Assembly: GCF_010731595.1 (NCBI RefSeq)
Contig: NZ_AP022582.1
Coordinates: forward strand, 620,001-684,000
Source: Mycobacterium seoulense
Lineage (GTDB): Bacteria > Actinomycetota > Actinomycetes > Mycobacteriales > Mycobacteriaceae
Direction of reading: 5' to 3'
Length of the DNA: 64,000 bases
The position numbers were made by a program, and so were the translations under genes. Shown here piece after piece: positions 1 to 9,824 of this stretch (position 1 is its first letter; each line of letters begins with the position of its first letter). The notes beneath the pieces were generated by a model. It had not been told where the DNA came from. It worked only from the letters and a program-made list of their open reading frames with translations, and did no database searches.

Positions 1-526
1 CCTGGACGTGCTCGGTCAGCTGGCGGACGACCACGGCCACCGGCGAGCCGGGCGGCAACTCGGTCAGCCGGACGAGGTTCGCGTCCTCGGCGCCGGATTC
101 GGGGTCCACGCCCAGGTCCAGCAGCCCCGGGATCGGGTTGCCGAAGGGGGAGGTGGTCGGGTGGTTGAGCACCTTCACCAGCCGCCGCTCCACGTCCTCG
201 CTCATCACGTGCTCCCACCGGCATGCCTCGGCGTGCACTTCCTCCCAGGGCACCCCGATGACGTCGACGAGCAGTCGTTCGGCAAGGCGATGCTTGCGCA
301 TCACGGCGATGGCCAGCGCCCGGCCCTTGTCGGTGAGCTCGAGGTGGCGGTCACCGGCGACGTGGAGCAGCCCGTCGCGCTCCATGCGGGACACGGTTTG
401 GCTGACAGTCGGCCCGCTCTGGTCGAGGCGTTCGGCGATGCGCGCACGCAGCGGCGTGACGCCCTCTTCTTCGAGGTCGTAGATGGTCCGCAAGTACATC
501 TCGGTGGTGTCAACCAGGTCGTTCAT
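1..526 (-). CDS. ideR: Iron-dependent repressor IdeR (3' end cut by window edge)
   Basis: DtxR-family metal-dependent repressor that controls iron uptake, siderophore and storage genes when loaded with Fe(II). The visible 175 residues start [20 protein letters not shown]. They hold the N-terminal winged helix (about 1-70) and the dimerisation/metal domain. All expected metal ligands are present: Met10, His79, Glu83, His98, Cys102, Glu105 and His106. The SH3-like C-terminal domain starts near residue 145 and is cut off. A GGAAGG site lies about seven bases before the ATG. It lies downstream of sigB on the same strand, as in M. tuberculosis (Rv2711), separated by a GC-rich hairpin. Identity is secure; only the C-terminus is unseen. 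Confidence 0.97.
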   Translation of the reverse strand, partial: MNDLVDTTEMYLRTIYDLEEEGVTPLRARIAERLDQSGPTVSQTVSRMERDGLLHVAGDRHLELTDKGRALAIAVMRKHRLAERLLVDVIGVPWEEVHAEACRWEHVMSEDVERRLVKVLNHPTTSPFGNPIPGLLDLGVDPESGAEDANLVRLTELPPGSPVAVVVRQLTEHVQ

Positions 527-599
527 TCAGCACCTTCCATCGACGCCGAGTCTACTTGGCCAGCTGCGCGAATGGGTGCAACGCTTCCCCGACAAGCAG

Positions 600-627
600 T
601 ATGCCCGCCGCGTCCGCGGCGGGCATA
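600..627. terminator. GC-rich perfect hairpin between sigB and ideR
   Basis: A 13-bp perfect inverted repeat (arm TATGCCCGCCGCG) with a two-base centre lies between the sigB stop and the ideR start. It has no T-run on the minus strand, so it resembles the T-less hairpins common in mycobacteria. It could end sigB transcripts or merely attenuate read-through into ideR; sequence alone does not decide. Confidence 0.5.
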
Positions 628-654
628 CCGTCTTGCTACTAGTTTTTGGAAGCC

Positions 655-1614
655 TCAGCTTGCGTACGACCGTAGCCGGTCGGCGCGCTCGCCGTGGCGG
701 AGTTTGGACATTACGTCCCGTTCGATTTGCCGGACCCGCTCACGCGAGAGGCCGAACAGCTTGCCGATCTGGTCCAGGGTGCGTGGCTGGCCGTCGTCCA
801 GGCCGAAGCGCAGCCGGATCACCTGGTGCTCGCGCTCGTCGAGAGTGGCCAGCACGCTGCGGATGTCGGTGTGCAGCAGCTCGGCGATCACCGCGTTCTC
901 GGCGGACATGGCCTCGGCATCCTCGATGAAATCGCCCAGCGGGGCTTCCTCTTCGGAGCCGACCGGCATGTCCAGGCTCACCGGGTCGCGGCTGTGCTCG
1001 AGCAGGTCGTTGATCTTCTCGACCGGGATGCCGGATTCGGCCGCCAGCTCCTCGTCGGTGGCCTCGCGCCCGAGGTTCTGGTGCATCTCCCGCTTGATCC
1101 GCGCCAGCTTGTTGACCTGCTCCACCAGGTGCACGGGCAGGCGGATGGTGCGGCTCTGGTCGGCCATGCCGCGGGTGATGGCCTGACGGATCCACCAGGT
1201 GGCATACGTGGAGAACTTGAAACCCTTTGTGTAGTCGAACTTCTCCATCGCGCGGATCAGCCCCAGGTTGCCCTCCTGGATCAGGTCCAGCAACGGCATC
1301 CCGCGACCCGTGTAGCGCTTGGCCAGCGACACCACCAGGCGAAGGTTCGCTTCCAGCAGGTGACGGCGCGCGGCCTGGCCGTCGCGCACCACGGCCTCGA
1401 GGTCGCGTCGGCGGTTCTCGCCGAGGCGCTTACGCGTTTCCAGCAGGTGCTCGGCGTAGAGCCCGGCCTCGATGCGCTTGGCCAGTTCAACTTCGCCCGC
1501 CGCGTTCAGCAGTGCCGTCTTACCGATGCCATTGAGATACACGCGCACGAGGTCCGCGGCGGGGCTTTGAGCATCCAGATCGCCATCAAATCTGCTCGTG
1601 CTGGCGTTCGCCAT
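655..1614 (-). CDS. sigB: RNA polymerase sigma factor SigB
   Basis: Group 2, primary-like sigma factor for stress and stationary phase, 319 residues. Region 1.2 (around [16 protein letters not shown]), region 2 ([20 protein letters not shown], then the region 2.4 helix around [15 protein letters not shown]), region 3 and the region 4 HTH ([20 protein letters not shown]) are all intact. It lacks the long acidic N-terminus of SigA. The ATG at 1614 has GGGAGG five to six bases upstream. A further in-frame Met at 1653 lies inside the predicted -10 element and is therefore not the start. It is the partner of downstream ideR, and a SigE/SigH-type promoter precedes it. Confidence 0.97.
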   Translation of the reverse strand: MANASTSRFDGDLDAQSPAADLVRVYLNGIGKTALLNAAGEVELAKRIEAGLYAEHLLETRKRLGENRRRDLEAVVRDGQAARRHLLEANLRLVVSLAKRYTGRGMPLLDLIQEGNLGLIRAMEKFDYTKGFKFSTYATWWIRQAITRGMADQSRTIRLPVHLVEQVNKLARIKREMHQNLGREATDEELAAESGIPVEKINDLLEHSRDPVSLDMPVGSEEEAPLGDFIEDAEAMSAENAVIAELLHTDIRSVLATLDEREHQVIRLRFGLDDGQPRTLDQIGKLFGLSRERVRQIERDVMSKLRHGERADRLRSYAS

Positions 1615-1650
1615 AGCGACCTCCCGTTCGGCTTGTACTGTCATTGAGTT

Positions 1651-1678
1651 CAACGACAGATCAGCCCTGAGAGTTCCC
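1651..1678 (-). promoter_or_regulatory. Predicted SigE/SigH-type promoter of sigB
   Basis: On the minus strand GGGAAC (1678-1673) is followed by 17 bases and CGTTG (1655-1651). This matches the GGAAC / CGTT pattern of mycobacterial SigE and SigH promoters. Transcription would begin near 1645, about 30 bases before the sigB ATG. Stress control of sigB by these ECF factors is known in M. tuberculosis; its conservation here is inferred from the motif and its position. Confidence 0.7.
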
Positions 1679-1779
1679 AGCCCCCGGCCATCTCACACGT
1701 CTTGACGTGCACAGATGTGCCGTCGACCTGAGAATGTCCTAAGAACTGTGACCCATTCCCGCCTTGGCGCTCGCGTCGG

Positions 1780-2181
1780 CTATGGAATGATGTCGCCGCC
1801 CGGGCCCGGGGGCCATCCCGGTTGCGGGTGAGGCGGCGCCTCGAGCGCCGGGCGCTCGGCCGTCGGGAACAACGGGGTGCGGCGGCGGGCGTCGTCGAAC
1901 CGCCGGGGTTCGTCGGAACGGCGCGGCGGCCGGTCGTTGGCGATCAGCACGGCCATCCACGGCAGCGGGATCGATACGGCCACGATCGCCAGCGAGATCA
2001 GCCCGTTGTGCCACGTGCCGTACGCGATCGCGGCCAGGATGAGCGCCGGGATGCGGAACGCCATCAGTGTCAGGTATTTCCGCACGCGTGCGCGGTGCTG
2101 CTCCTCATAGGAGGGCTCGGCGGCGGTGATGAGGACTGGCCTGCCGTCGTCGTCGAATCCCAGCTGGGAATCGCGCTTCAT
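1780..2181 (-). CDS. DUF3099 membrane protein
   Basis: Small protein of 133 residues matching the Rv2709 position. The N-terminal 30 residues are polar, with DDDGRPVLITAAEPSYEEQH typical of DUF3099. Two hydrophobic segments follow at about 38-55 and 60-80. The tail is Pro/Arg-rich and probably disordered. No catalytic motif is visible. Function of the family is unknown; it is predicted to sit in the cytoplasmic membrane. It lies just upstream of sigB on the same strand and is divergent from the DUF3039 gene. Confidence 0.85.
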   Translation of the reverse strand: MKRDSQLGFDDDGRPVLITAAEPSYEEQHRARVRKYLTLMAFRIPALILAAIAYGTWHNGLISLAIVAVSIPLPWMAVLIANDRPPRRSDEPRRFDDARRRTPLFPTAERPALEAPPHPQPGWPPGPGGDIIP

Positions 2182-2244
2182 TTCTCCACTGTCCCATACG
2201 GGACGGATTCCGGCAGGAGCGAGTCACGGGGCACAATGTGAGGC

Positions 2245-2484
2245 ATGCAGACCCAGACGATCGAGCGCACCGAGACCGACGAACGCGTCGACGACGGGAC
2301 CGGCAGCGATACGCCGAAGTACTTCCACTACGTCAAGAAGGACAAGATCGCCGAGAGCGCGGTCATGGGCAGCCACGTGGTGGCGTTGTGCGGGGAGGTC
2401 TTTCCCGTGACCAAGGCGGCCAAGCCCGGCTCGCCGGTCTGCCCGGACTGCAAGCGGATCTTCGACCGCATGAAGAAGGACTAG
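2245..2484 (+). CDS. DUF3039 zinc-ribbon-like small protein
   Basis: A 79-residue protein of the Rv2708c family. The N-terminus is acidic and Thr-rich. The core holds a lone Cys (VVALCGE) and a CPDC pair near the C-terminus, so one metal site built from few cysteines is possible. The motif GSPVCPDCKRIFDRMKK is characteristic of DUF3039. No function is known. It is divergent from the DUF3099 gene and convergent with the YihY gene, from which it is separated by a hairpin. Confidence 0.85.
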   Translation: MQTQTIERTETDERVDDGTGSDTPKYFHYVKKDKIAESAVMGSHVVALCGEVFPVTKAAKPGSPVCPDCKRIFDRMKKD

Positions 2485-2502
2485 GCCGGCCGGGGGCCGG
2501 CC
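2484..2502. terminator. Bidirectional hairpin between convergent genes
   Basis: Eight-base arms GGCCGGCC flank a GGG loop exactly in the 19-base gap between the DUF3039 stop and the YihY stop. No T-run follows on either side. Its position between two convergent stops makes a shared terminator the natural reading. Confidence 0.6.
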
Positions 2503-2503
2503 G

Positions 2504-3475
2504 TCACAGCGTCGCGTTGTCCGCGGGTGCCGGTTCCGGCGAGGGGCCAGCCGGGCGCTTCAACACGGGCACGCGGGCTTCCAGCCACTTGCGCAGGCGG
2601 TGGGCGTGCGTCTTGGGTGCCGGGAACTCCTCTTGGACCGCAGCGTTGAGTTCGGCGCCCAGCATGACCGCGAAGCCACCGAAGAAGGCGAACAACAGAA
2701 ACGCGATCGGTGTGGCCAGCGCGCCGTAGGTGTAGCCGGTGCTGGTGATCCAGCGCAGGTAGATCCGCAGCCCCAGCGTGGCGATCAGGAAGACCGCCGT
2801 GGCCAGCGCGGCCCCGAAGATCAGCCGGTGCGTCGGCAGCGGTTCGGGCAGCGACACCCGGTACAGAATGACCACCCCGACCAGCAGTCCGAGGATCAGC
2901 GCGGGGTAATAGCCGTACTGCAGCACGTTGGCCAGGCCGTCCGGGATGTGCTCGCTCAACTTGCGCGGACCGACCACCAGCACCGGTGCGATCCCGACCA
3001 CGAACACCAGCATCACCACGTAGAGGAACAGGGCGAAGAGCCGCTGCCGCACGGGATGCCGCAGGGGGGTCTGGTCGTGCGCCTCCACCACGGCATCGAC
3101 GTAGGCCGAGATCGCCGACGATCCCGCCCACATCGAGATGAGGAAGCCGACCGACACCACCTCGCCGCGGGCATTGGCGGTGACGTCCCGGATGGTCGGC
3201 TCGATGATCTCGTTGACGACGCTGGGGGAGAAGAAGCTGCGGATCGCGGAGATGATGCTCTTCTCGATCGCCGTCAACGTGTCCGGGCCGAACAGCGGCG
3301 CCACGTAGGCCAGGCTGCCCAGCATCCCCAGCAGCAGCGGCGGTAGCGACAGCGCCGACCAGAAACCCGCCTGCGCCGACTCGGAAAAGATGGAATCATC
3401 CCAGCTTTTCGAGAGGGTCCTCAGAGTGAGTCGCCGGATGTGATGGCGAGACGGCTTTGCGACTTGATCGCTCAT
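2504..3475 (-). CDS. YihY/BrkB-family inner-membrane protein
   Basis: A 323-residue multi-pass membrane protein matching Rv2707. Membrane segments are visible at about 36-60, 108-130, 150-170, 188-208, 220-240 and 250-275. The sequence GFLISMWAGSSAISAYVDAV is typical of the family once mis-named ribonuclease BN. The C-terminal 45 residues are basic and Pro-rich, and cytoplasmic by prediction. The family is not a nuclease and its transport role is unproven. It ends convergently against the DUF3039 gene. Confidence 0.88.
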   Translation of the reverse strand: MSDQVAKPSRHHIRRLTLRTLSKSWDDSIFSESAQAGFWSALSLPPLLLGMLGSLAYVAPLFGPDTLTAIEKSIISAIRSFFSPSVVNEIIEPTIRDVTANARGEVVSVGFLISMWAGSSAISAYVDAVVEAHDQTPLRHPVRQRLFALFLYVVMLVFVVGIAPVLVVGPRKLSEHIPDGLANVLQYGYYPALILGLLVGVVILYRVSLPEPLPTHRLIFGAALATAVFLIATLGLRIYLRWITSTGYTYGALATPIAFLLFAFFGGFAVMLGAELNAAVQEEFPAPKTHAHRLRKWLEARVPVLKRPAGPSPEPAPADNATL

Positions 3476-3539
3476 ACCCGTCCAGCATTACCGAAGACTG
3501 CCCCGCGCGCCCACATTGCCGGCGGGTGAGTTCGGCGGA

Positions 3540-3725
3540 CTAGCTTGCGCTGACCTCCAGGACGGCGGCAAGCTCGGTCAGCTTCGCCTCGTGCTCATTG
3601 GCGTGATGCTGGCAGAAGAGAAGCTCAGCTCCTGAAGGCAGCGTGGCACGGACTCGAGCGGCGGCACCGCAGCGGTCGCAGCGGTCCGCACGGGTTAGCT
3701 CGGGACTGGTCAGAGTTGCATTCAT
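3540..3725 (-). CDS. DUF7455-type short zinc-ribbon protein
   Basis: A 61-residue protein starting MNATLTSPELTRADRCDRCG. It carries a CDRC pair and a later FCQHHANEH segment, giving a plausible Cys2/Cys-His zinc site. The ATG at 3725 has GGAG five bases upstream. A longer in-frame reading to 3971 adds low-complexity residues with no Shine-Dalgarno and overlaps the neighbouring gene, so it was not used. Family members are common in actinobacteria and functionally unknown. Confidence 0.82.
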   Translation of the reverse strand: MNATLTSPELTRADRCDRCGAAARVRATLPSGAELLFCQHHANEHEAKLTELAAVLEVSAS

Positions 3726-3861
3726 GGCTTCTCCGTTCTTGCTTTTATTCACTCTCTCAGACGTATGGGGTTTTTGCGTTGTTCCCCGATCGTTATCGGG
3801 TGTGTCGTTTCTCACGACCTGTAAATGTTTCGTTTCGTCGTGCTCTCTACAGTGATCACCC

Positions 3862-4227
3862 ATGGCTTTCGCTCCTGACCTGCTGGTACATCTGTGCGGG
3901 CTCGACGAGTGGTCTCGTGCCCGCACCCGCGGCGAGATTCGCCCCGGCGCGTCCGGCGGCGGGCGGTTCATCCATCTGTCGACGCCCGGGCAGGTTCACC
4001 TGCCGGCCAACCGGCTCTATCGCGGCCGCGGTGACTTGGTCCTGCTGCACATCGACCCGGCCCGATTGGACTCCGAGGTGCGTTGGGAACCGGGAGTGGC
4101 AACGGATCCCGAGTCGATGCTGTTCCCGCACCTGTACGGCCCGCTGCCCACCGACGCTGTGATTCGGGTCACCGATTACCGCCCGGGGCCGGACGGCACG
4201 TTCTCGCCGGCGGGGGACTCCGCGTAG
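3862..4227 (+). CDS. DUF952 protein
   Basis: A 121-residue cytosolic protein of the DUF952 fold, matching Rv2705c. Family hallmarks seen are GGRFIHLSTPGQVHLPANRL (a conserved FIHLS turn) and the PHLYGPLPTDAV segment near the end. Some relatives are linked to glutathione-S-transferase-like or ADP-ribosyl-type folds, but no function is established. A TACAGT hexamer ends eight bases before the ATG (3848-3853), so the mRNA may be nearly leaderless. Its 3' end overlaps the convergent RidA gene by 52 bases. Confidence 0.85.
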   Translation: MAFAPDLLVHLCGLDEWSRARTRGEIRPGASGGGRFIHLSTPGQVHLPANRLYRGRGDLVLLHIDPARLDSEVRWEPGVATDPESMLFPHLYGPLPTDAVIRVTDYRPGPDGTFSPAGDSA

Positions 4228-4589
4228 GCGTCGGCTTCGATCTCCACCAGGAACTCGGGTCCGATCAACGCGGACACCTCCACCATGGTCGCCGCGGGGC
4301 GGATGGGGCCGAAGACCTGCGCGTGCACCGCGGCGACCTCGCGCCAGCGGGAGATGTCGGTGACGAAAATCCGGGTGCGGACCACGTCGGTGAGCGCCGC
4401 ACCCGCCTGGTGGAGCGCAATCTCGATGCGGTGCAAGGCATCCCGGGTCTGGGCCGCGATATCACCGGCCGGCCCGGCGCCGGTCGTTCCGGCCACCCAC
4501 ACGTGCGGGCCAACCCGGACCGCGCGCGAATAGCCGACGGCCGTTTCGAACTCGGAGTCGGAGGAGACCACCCTGCGGCTGACTGACAT
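4176..4589 (-). CDS. RidA/YjgF family protein (putative enamine/imine deaminase)
   Basis: A 137-residue RidA-superfamily protein, matching Rv2704. RidA enzymes hydrolyse reactive enamine/imine intermediates from PLP enzymes. The core motifs VWVAGTTG, QTRDALHRIEIALHQAGA and VVRTRIFVTDISRW are present. The canonical catalytic Arg is represented by R in VVRTRIFV. The start MSVSRRVV at 4589 was preferred over an ATG at 4652 because family alignment begins there. It is upstream of nothing obvious and overlaps the DUF952 gene tail to tail. Confidence 0.85.
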   Translation of the reverse strand: MSVSRRVVSSDSEFETAVGYSRAVRVGPHVWVAGTTGAGPAGDIAAQTRDALHRIEIALHQAGAALTDVVRTRIFVTDISRWREVAAVHAQVFGPIRPAATMVEVSALIGPEFLVEIEADAYAESPAGENVPSGPGR

Positions 4590-4691
4590 GCGCTCACCGT
4601 ACGACGGCGCCGCCGCCGGCGCGACGGATTTTTGGTGGAGAATGAAAGTCATTGGGCGCCAACAAGTCCGGTGAGGACCGTCGGCTGGTTA

Positions 4692-6200
<1,509 letters not shown>

Positions 6201-6332
6201 TTACACCCCTTCGTTTGGGCTCACCTTCGGTGGGTATTGGGCATGGTTAACCGAAAGTGTCTGCTATGTCGATGTCGGCGTTGGATCAGCGTGGGTATGT
6301 GCACGCTATCGTTCGGGCGGTCGCCGTTGACC

Positions 6333-6338
6333 ATTGTA
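6333..6338 (-). promoter_or_regulatory. Candidate -10 element upstream of sigA
   Basis: TACAAT on the minus strand, about 133 bases before the sigA start, in the 175-base gap after ppgK. It matches the mycobacterial TANNNT -10 consensus, but no convincing -35 was found at 16-18 bases. Confidence 0.4.
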
Positions 6339-6375
6339 ACGACAGTGAGCGGTCGAACGGCTCTGCCGGGGAAAA

Positions 6376-7185
6376 TCAGTGCGTCACGTCGGAGGTCGAG
6401 GCCATCGCCGCGCCGACTATTCCGGCGGTGTTGAGCAGGGCCGCAGCCACCACGGGGGTGCGGTTCTCGAGCAGCGGCAGCCACTTGTCGGCCTTGCGGC
6501 TGATGCCGCCCCCGGCGATGAACAGGTCCGGCCACACCGCGTTCTCGATGGCCACCAGCACCCGGGTGACCTGCGTGGCCCACTTCTCGTAGCTCCAGTT
6601 GTTCTTCTCTTTGACCGACGACGCCGCCCGCTGTTCGGCTTCCTTGCCGCCGACCTCGAGATGGCCGAACTCGGTGTTGGGTATCAGCGTGCCGTTGTGA
6701 ATGACCGCCGAGCCGATTCCGGTGCCGAACGTCAGCAACACGACCAGGCCGGACTGGTTTTTGCCCGCCCCGTAGTGCTCCTCGGCCAGCCCGGCGGCGT
6801 CGGCGTCGTTGAGCACCGTGACGTCCTGCCCGCCCAGCTCGGCGCTGATGATGTCCCGCGCGTTGGTGCCGATCCACGACTTGTCGACGTTGGCCGCCGT
6901 CTGCACGACGCCGTGCGTGACGACACCGGGGTAGGTCACCCCGAGCGGACCGGTCCAGCCGAACGCGTTGACCACCTCGGCGATGGTCTTGGCCACGGCC
7001 GCCGGCGTCGCCGGCTGCGGGGTCAGCAGCTTGACCCGCTCACCGATCAACTGCCCGGTGTCCATGTCGACGATGCCGCCCTTGATGCCGCTGCCGCCGA
7101 CGTCGATGCCGAATCCCCGACGCTGTGGTGTGCCGACGGCGGCGCCGGTGCCGGGCGTATCCGTGGTCGAGTCGGTGCTGGTCAT
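6376..7185 (-). CDS. ppgK: Polyphosphate glucokinase
   Basis: ROK-family kinase that phosphorylates glucose to glucose-6-phosphate using polyphosphate or ATP, 269 residues. The phosphate loop (FGIDVGGSGIKGGIVD, about 26-41), the catalytic Asp in LNDADAAGLAE and the second glycine-rich loop LLTFGTGIGSAVI are present. The polyP-specific insert SYEKWATQV is also seen. The ATG at 7185 has AGGAG six bases upstream. The reading frame stays open to 7614, but that extension runs antisense through suhB and is not coding. It is followed by sigA on the same strand. Confidence 0.95.
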   Translation of the reverse strand: MTSTDSTTDTPGTGAAVGTPQRRGFGIDVGGSGIKGGIVDMDTGQLIGERVKLLTPQPATPAAVAKTIAEVVNAFGWTGPLGVTYPGVVTHGVVQTAANVDKSWIGTNARDIISAELGGQDVTVLNDADAAGLAEEHYGAGKNQSGLVVLLTFGTGIGSAVIHNGTLIPNTEFGHLEVGGKEAEQRAASSVKEKNNWSYEKWATQVTRVLVAIENAVWPDLFIAGGGISRKADKWLPLLENRTPVVAAALLNTAGIVGAAMASTSDVTH

Positions 7186-7288
7186 CGAAGCTCCTGAGCG
7201 TGACTTGGGCTGTGCGCCCACCTTAGCCCGGCGCCCGTGCGGCGACGGCGTATCTGCGGGGCCGTGGCGCCTGTGATGCGATAGACCG

Positions 7289-8158
7289 GTGACCCGAGCA
7301 GATGACGAGCCCGCCCGGCTGCGCGCGGTGGCCGAGACGCTGGCCACGGAAGCCGCCGCCTTCGTGCGGCGTCGCCGGGTGGAGGTGTTCGGCGAAGCCG
7401 CGGCGGGTGACGGCAACGGCGCGGTGCGGTCCAAGACCACCCCCACCGATCCGGTGACCGTCGTCGACACGGAGACGGAACGCCTGCTGCGGGACCGGCT
7501 GGCCCAATTACGGCCCGGGGACCCGATTCTCGGCGAGGAGGGCGGCGGGCCGGCCGATCCGGCGGGCACGCCGGCGGGCGCCGTCACCTGGGTGCTCGAT
7601 CCCATCGACGGCACGGTGAACTTCGTCTACGGCATTCCGGCCTACGCGGTCTCGGTCGGTGCGCAAGTGGACGGCGTATCGGTGGCCGGCGCGGTCGCCG
7701 ACGTCGTGGGTGACCGGGTGTACTCGGCGGCGACCGGCATGGGCGCGCACGTCATCGACGGGGACGGGGTAAGACCGTTGCGGTGCGCCACCGTGGACGA
7801 CCTGTCGATGGCGTTGCTGGGCACCGGCTTCGGTTACTCACGGCAGCGCCGGGCGACGCAGGCGGCGTTGTTGGCGCGGCTGCTGCCCGTGGTCCGCGAC
7901 GTTCGTCGTATCGGTTCGGCTGCGCTGGATTTGTGCATGGTCGCGGCGGGCCGGCTCGACGCGTATTACGAGCACGGCCTGCAGCCGTGGGATTGCGCCG
8001 CCGGTGCGCTGATCGCGGCCGAGGCGGGGGCGCGGGTGTCCTTGCCGCCGTTCGACATCGACGGCGCCGGGCTGGTGCTGGCCGCCGCGCCGGGAATTGC
8101 CGACGAGTTGCTGGCCGCCCTCGACGAGATCGACGGCCTGGACCCGATTCTCGATTGA
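7289..8158 (+). CDS. suhB: Inositol-1-monophosphatase SuhB
   Basis: Magnesium-dependent, lithium-sensitive phosphatase releasing inositol from inositol-1-phosphate, feeding phosphatidylinositol, mannoside and mycothiol synthesis. It has 289 residues and matches Rv2701c. Metal-site motifs are complete: ILGEEGGG (Glu), WVLDPIDGTVNFVYG and QPWDCAAGALIAAEAGA. It starts with GTG at 7289 and is divergent from ppgK. It nearly abuts the convergent cei gene. Confidence 0.94.
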   Translation: MTRADDEPARLRAVAETLATEAAAFVRRRRVEVFGEAAAGDGNGAVRSKTTPTDPVTVVDTETERLLRDRLAQLRPGDPILGEEGGGPADPAGTPAGAVTWVLDPIDGTVNFVYGIPAYAVSVGAQVDGVSVAGAVADVVGDRVYSAATGMGAHVIDGDGVRPLRCATVDDLSMALLGTGFGYSRQRRATQAALLARLLPVVRDVRRIGSAALDLCMVAAGRLDAYYEHGLQPWDCAAGALIAAEAGARVSLPPFDIDGAGLVLAAAPGIADELLAALDEIDGLDPILD

Positions 8159-8165
8159 GCCGGCG

Positions 8166-8816
8166 TCAGCAGCTGGCCGCGTGGATCTTCGTCAGCAGGG
8201 CGGGGTCCGCCGGCTCGGTGGCGCCCGGGCGCAGCGTGGCCAGCACCGCATCGATGTCGTCGTTGTGGGCCAGGGCCGTGAAGTCGGTGCCCAGCGCGAG
8301 GTCGACGGAGGCGTCGGCGCGGTTGTCGTTGAACAGCTCCATGCACGGCGCCACCAGCCACACCGCGGCCGCGGTGGCCTGGCCGGCCGTGCCGAAACGG
8401 ATCTGCCCCTGACAGGTGAGCCGAGCGCCGGCATACAGGGGGTCGTTGGCGGCGGTCGGCTGGGCGAACCCGAGGTCTTTCATCGCGCCGGCGACGTCGC
8501 CGGCTTGTCCGCCGCGACCGCTGGCGTTGAGCACGCGAACCTTGGTGTCGGCGAGCTTGGCGGGCGTGACGTCGATCATCGCGCTTCGCGACACCTGTTC
8601 GCCGAGCTGAGCCGGTGCCGATCCGGCCGCTTGCGGCGGCGGGTTGCAGACCGCGACCTCGTGCACCTTCGCCGGCCGGGTCAACGCGATGGTCCACACC
8701 ACCGCGGTCGCCACGATGAGGAAAATCACCACGACGATGGCGGGCTTGGGATTGCGGCGCCGGAAGGGCCGACCGTGCTTGTCGAACGCGGTACCCTCGG
8801 TGATTTGCGCGACCAC
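8166..8816 (-). CDS. cei: Cell envelope integrity protein Cei (LytR_C domain)
   Basis: A 216-residue protein matching Rv2700. The N-terminal cytoplasmic stretch ends RRRNPKPA, followed by one membrane anchor (about 25-46). An extracytoplasmic LytR_C domain (VRVLNASGRGGQAGDVAGAM) follows, with cysteines in VAVCNPP, RLTCQGQ, VAPCMEL and the final residue. In M. tuberculosis Cei is needed for envelope integrity and virulence; this is family knowledge. It is divergent from the DUF4193 gene across a gap with a CRP-type palindrome. Confidence 0.92.
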   Translation of the reverse strand: MVAQITEGTAFDKHGRPFRRRNPKPAIVVVIFLIVATAVVWTIALTRPAKVHEVAVCNPPPQAAGSAPAQLGEQVSRSAMIDVTPAKLADTKVRVLNASGRGGQAGDVAGAMKDLGFAQPTAANDPLYAGARLTCQGQIRFGTAGQATAAAVWLVAPCMELFNDNRADASVDLALGTDFTALAHNDDIDAVLATLRPGATEPADPALLTKIHAASC

Positions 8817-8868
8817 ACGTGCACTCTAAACGCACTGTTCAAAGGCGAACGCAAGGCCCACAATGATG

Positions 8869-8886
8869 GTGTGACGTAAATCACAC
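8869..8886. promoter_or_regulatory. Perfect CRP/Cmr-type palindrome
   Basis: TGTGA (8870-8874), six bases, then TCACA (8881-8885), with an extra matching G/C pair outside. This equals the CRP consensus used by the mycobacterial cAMP receptor protein (Rv3676 type). It sits 53 bases upstream of cei and 112 bases upstream of the DUF4193 gene, so it could act on either. Confidence 0.75.
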
Positions 8887-8997
8887 ATTAACGGGCCGCG
8901 ATACGGGCACGAATCATTTGGTGGATGCGTTCGACGCTGGTACAAAGCGATGCTTGAGATTACGAGGGCATGAGGCAATAGGGCAGGGGAAATAGGT

Positions 8998-9300
8998 ATG
9001 CCTACCGACTATGACGCTCCACGGCGCACCGAGACCGACGACGTCTCGGAAGACTCGCTGGAGGAGCTCAAAGCGCGACGCAACGAGGCGGCTTCGGCCG
9101 TTGTCGACGTCGATGAATCTGAAACCGCTGAATCATTTGAGTTGCCTGGCGCCGACCTGTCCGGGGAAGAGCTGTCCGTTCGCGTCATTCCGAAGCAGGC
9201 TGACGAGTTCACCTGCTCCAGTTGCTTTCTGGTGCAACACCGCAGCCGGCTGGCCAGCGAGAAGAACGGCCTGATGATCTGTACCGACTGCGCGGCTTGA
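8998..9300 (+). CDS. DUF4193 zinc-ribbon protein
   Basis: A 100-residue protein matching Rv2699c. The N-terminal 70 residues are acidic and probably flexible. The C-terminal 40 hold two CxxC pairs (FTCSSCFLV and MICTDCAA), a four-Cys zinc ribbon. The ATG at 8998 follows AGGGGAAATAGGT. The family is restricted to actinobacteria and has no assigned function. It is divergent from cei and shares the CRP-type site region. Confidence 0.88.
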   Translation: MPTDYDAPRRTETDDVSEDSLEELKARRNEAASAVVDVDESETAESFELPGADLSGEELSVRVIPKQADEFTCSSCFLVQHRSRLASEKNGLMICTDCAA

Positions 9301-9313
9301 CCGTTTTCCGGGG

Positions 9314-9799
9314 TCAGCTCCGCAGGGCCGACAGCACCCGCTCCGGATGGCGGCAACTCACCAGCCAGTACGGCGTCGGATCGTCCGGGTCGTCGAGCAC
9401 GACCAGGATCATCGGCCCCACCCATGCCCGATGCAGCACGAATGCCGCCGGGTCGAGCTGGCGGCCCAGGGCCGCGGACTTCGCCGACCGGGCCACCTCG
9501 GCGGACCGGGCGACGACGGTGACCGGCAGGTGGGCCTCGCCGGCCCACAGCTCCACCCCGCCGGGGACGTTCGGATCGGCGATCACGCGGATCTCGACGC
9601 GGCCGAGCCACAACAGCGCGCCGGCCGCCACCGCGAACAGCGTCGCGTATGGCAGCCAGGAAGGCCCGGGGGCGACACCCATGTTGACTTCGAACGCGAT
9701 GAGCCCCGCCAGGCCGAAGCCCAGCGGCCACCACCACCATGGCACCCACAGTCGTTCGCGATATCGCACACTGTGCGGCGCGACGCGCGTACCGGACAC
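9314..9799 (-). CDS. DUF3093 membrane protein
   Basis: A 161-residue protein matching Rv2698. A Trp-rich entry ([13 protein letters not shown]) leads into two membrane segments at about 22-42 and 48-66. A soluble C-terminal domain of about 95 residues follows, ending with [17 protein letters not shown]. The GTG at 9799 gives the family length and leaves a 25-base divergent gap before dut. The open frame extends to 9877 but would overlap dut on the other strand. Function is unknown. Confidence 0.83.
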   Translation of the reverse strand: MSGTRVAPHSVRYRERLWVPWWWWPLGFGLAGLIAFEVNMGVAPGPSWLPYATLFAVAAGALLWLGRVEIRVIADPNVPGGVELWAGEAHLPVTVVARSAEVARSAKSAALGRQLDPAAFVLHRAWVGPMILVVLDDPDDPTPYWLVSCRHPERVLSALRS

Positions 9800-9810
9800 G
9801 CAGTCAAGGG

Positions 9811-9816
9811 TAATCT
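9811..9816 (+). promoter_or_regulatory. -10 element of dut, possible leaderless start
   Basis: TAATCT ends eight bases before the dut GTG. That spacing puts the transcription start at or within a base or two of the start codon, as in mycobacterial leaderless mRNAs. No Shine-Dalgarno is visible there. Confidence 0.5.
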
Positions 9817-9824
9817 GTGGCCCC

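Noticed and set aside
7186..7614. N-terminal extension of the ppgK frame to give 412 residues
   Set aside because: It runs antisense through the start of suhB, has no recognisable domain, and the ATG at 7185 has a good AGGAG site and family length.
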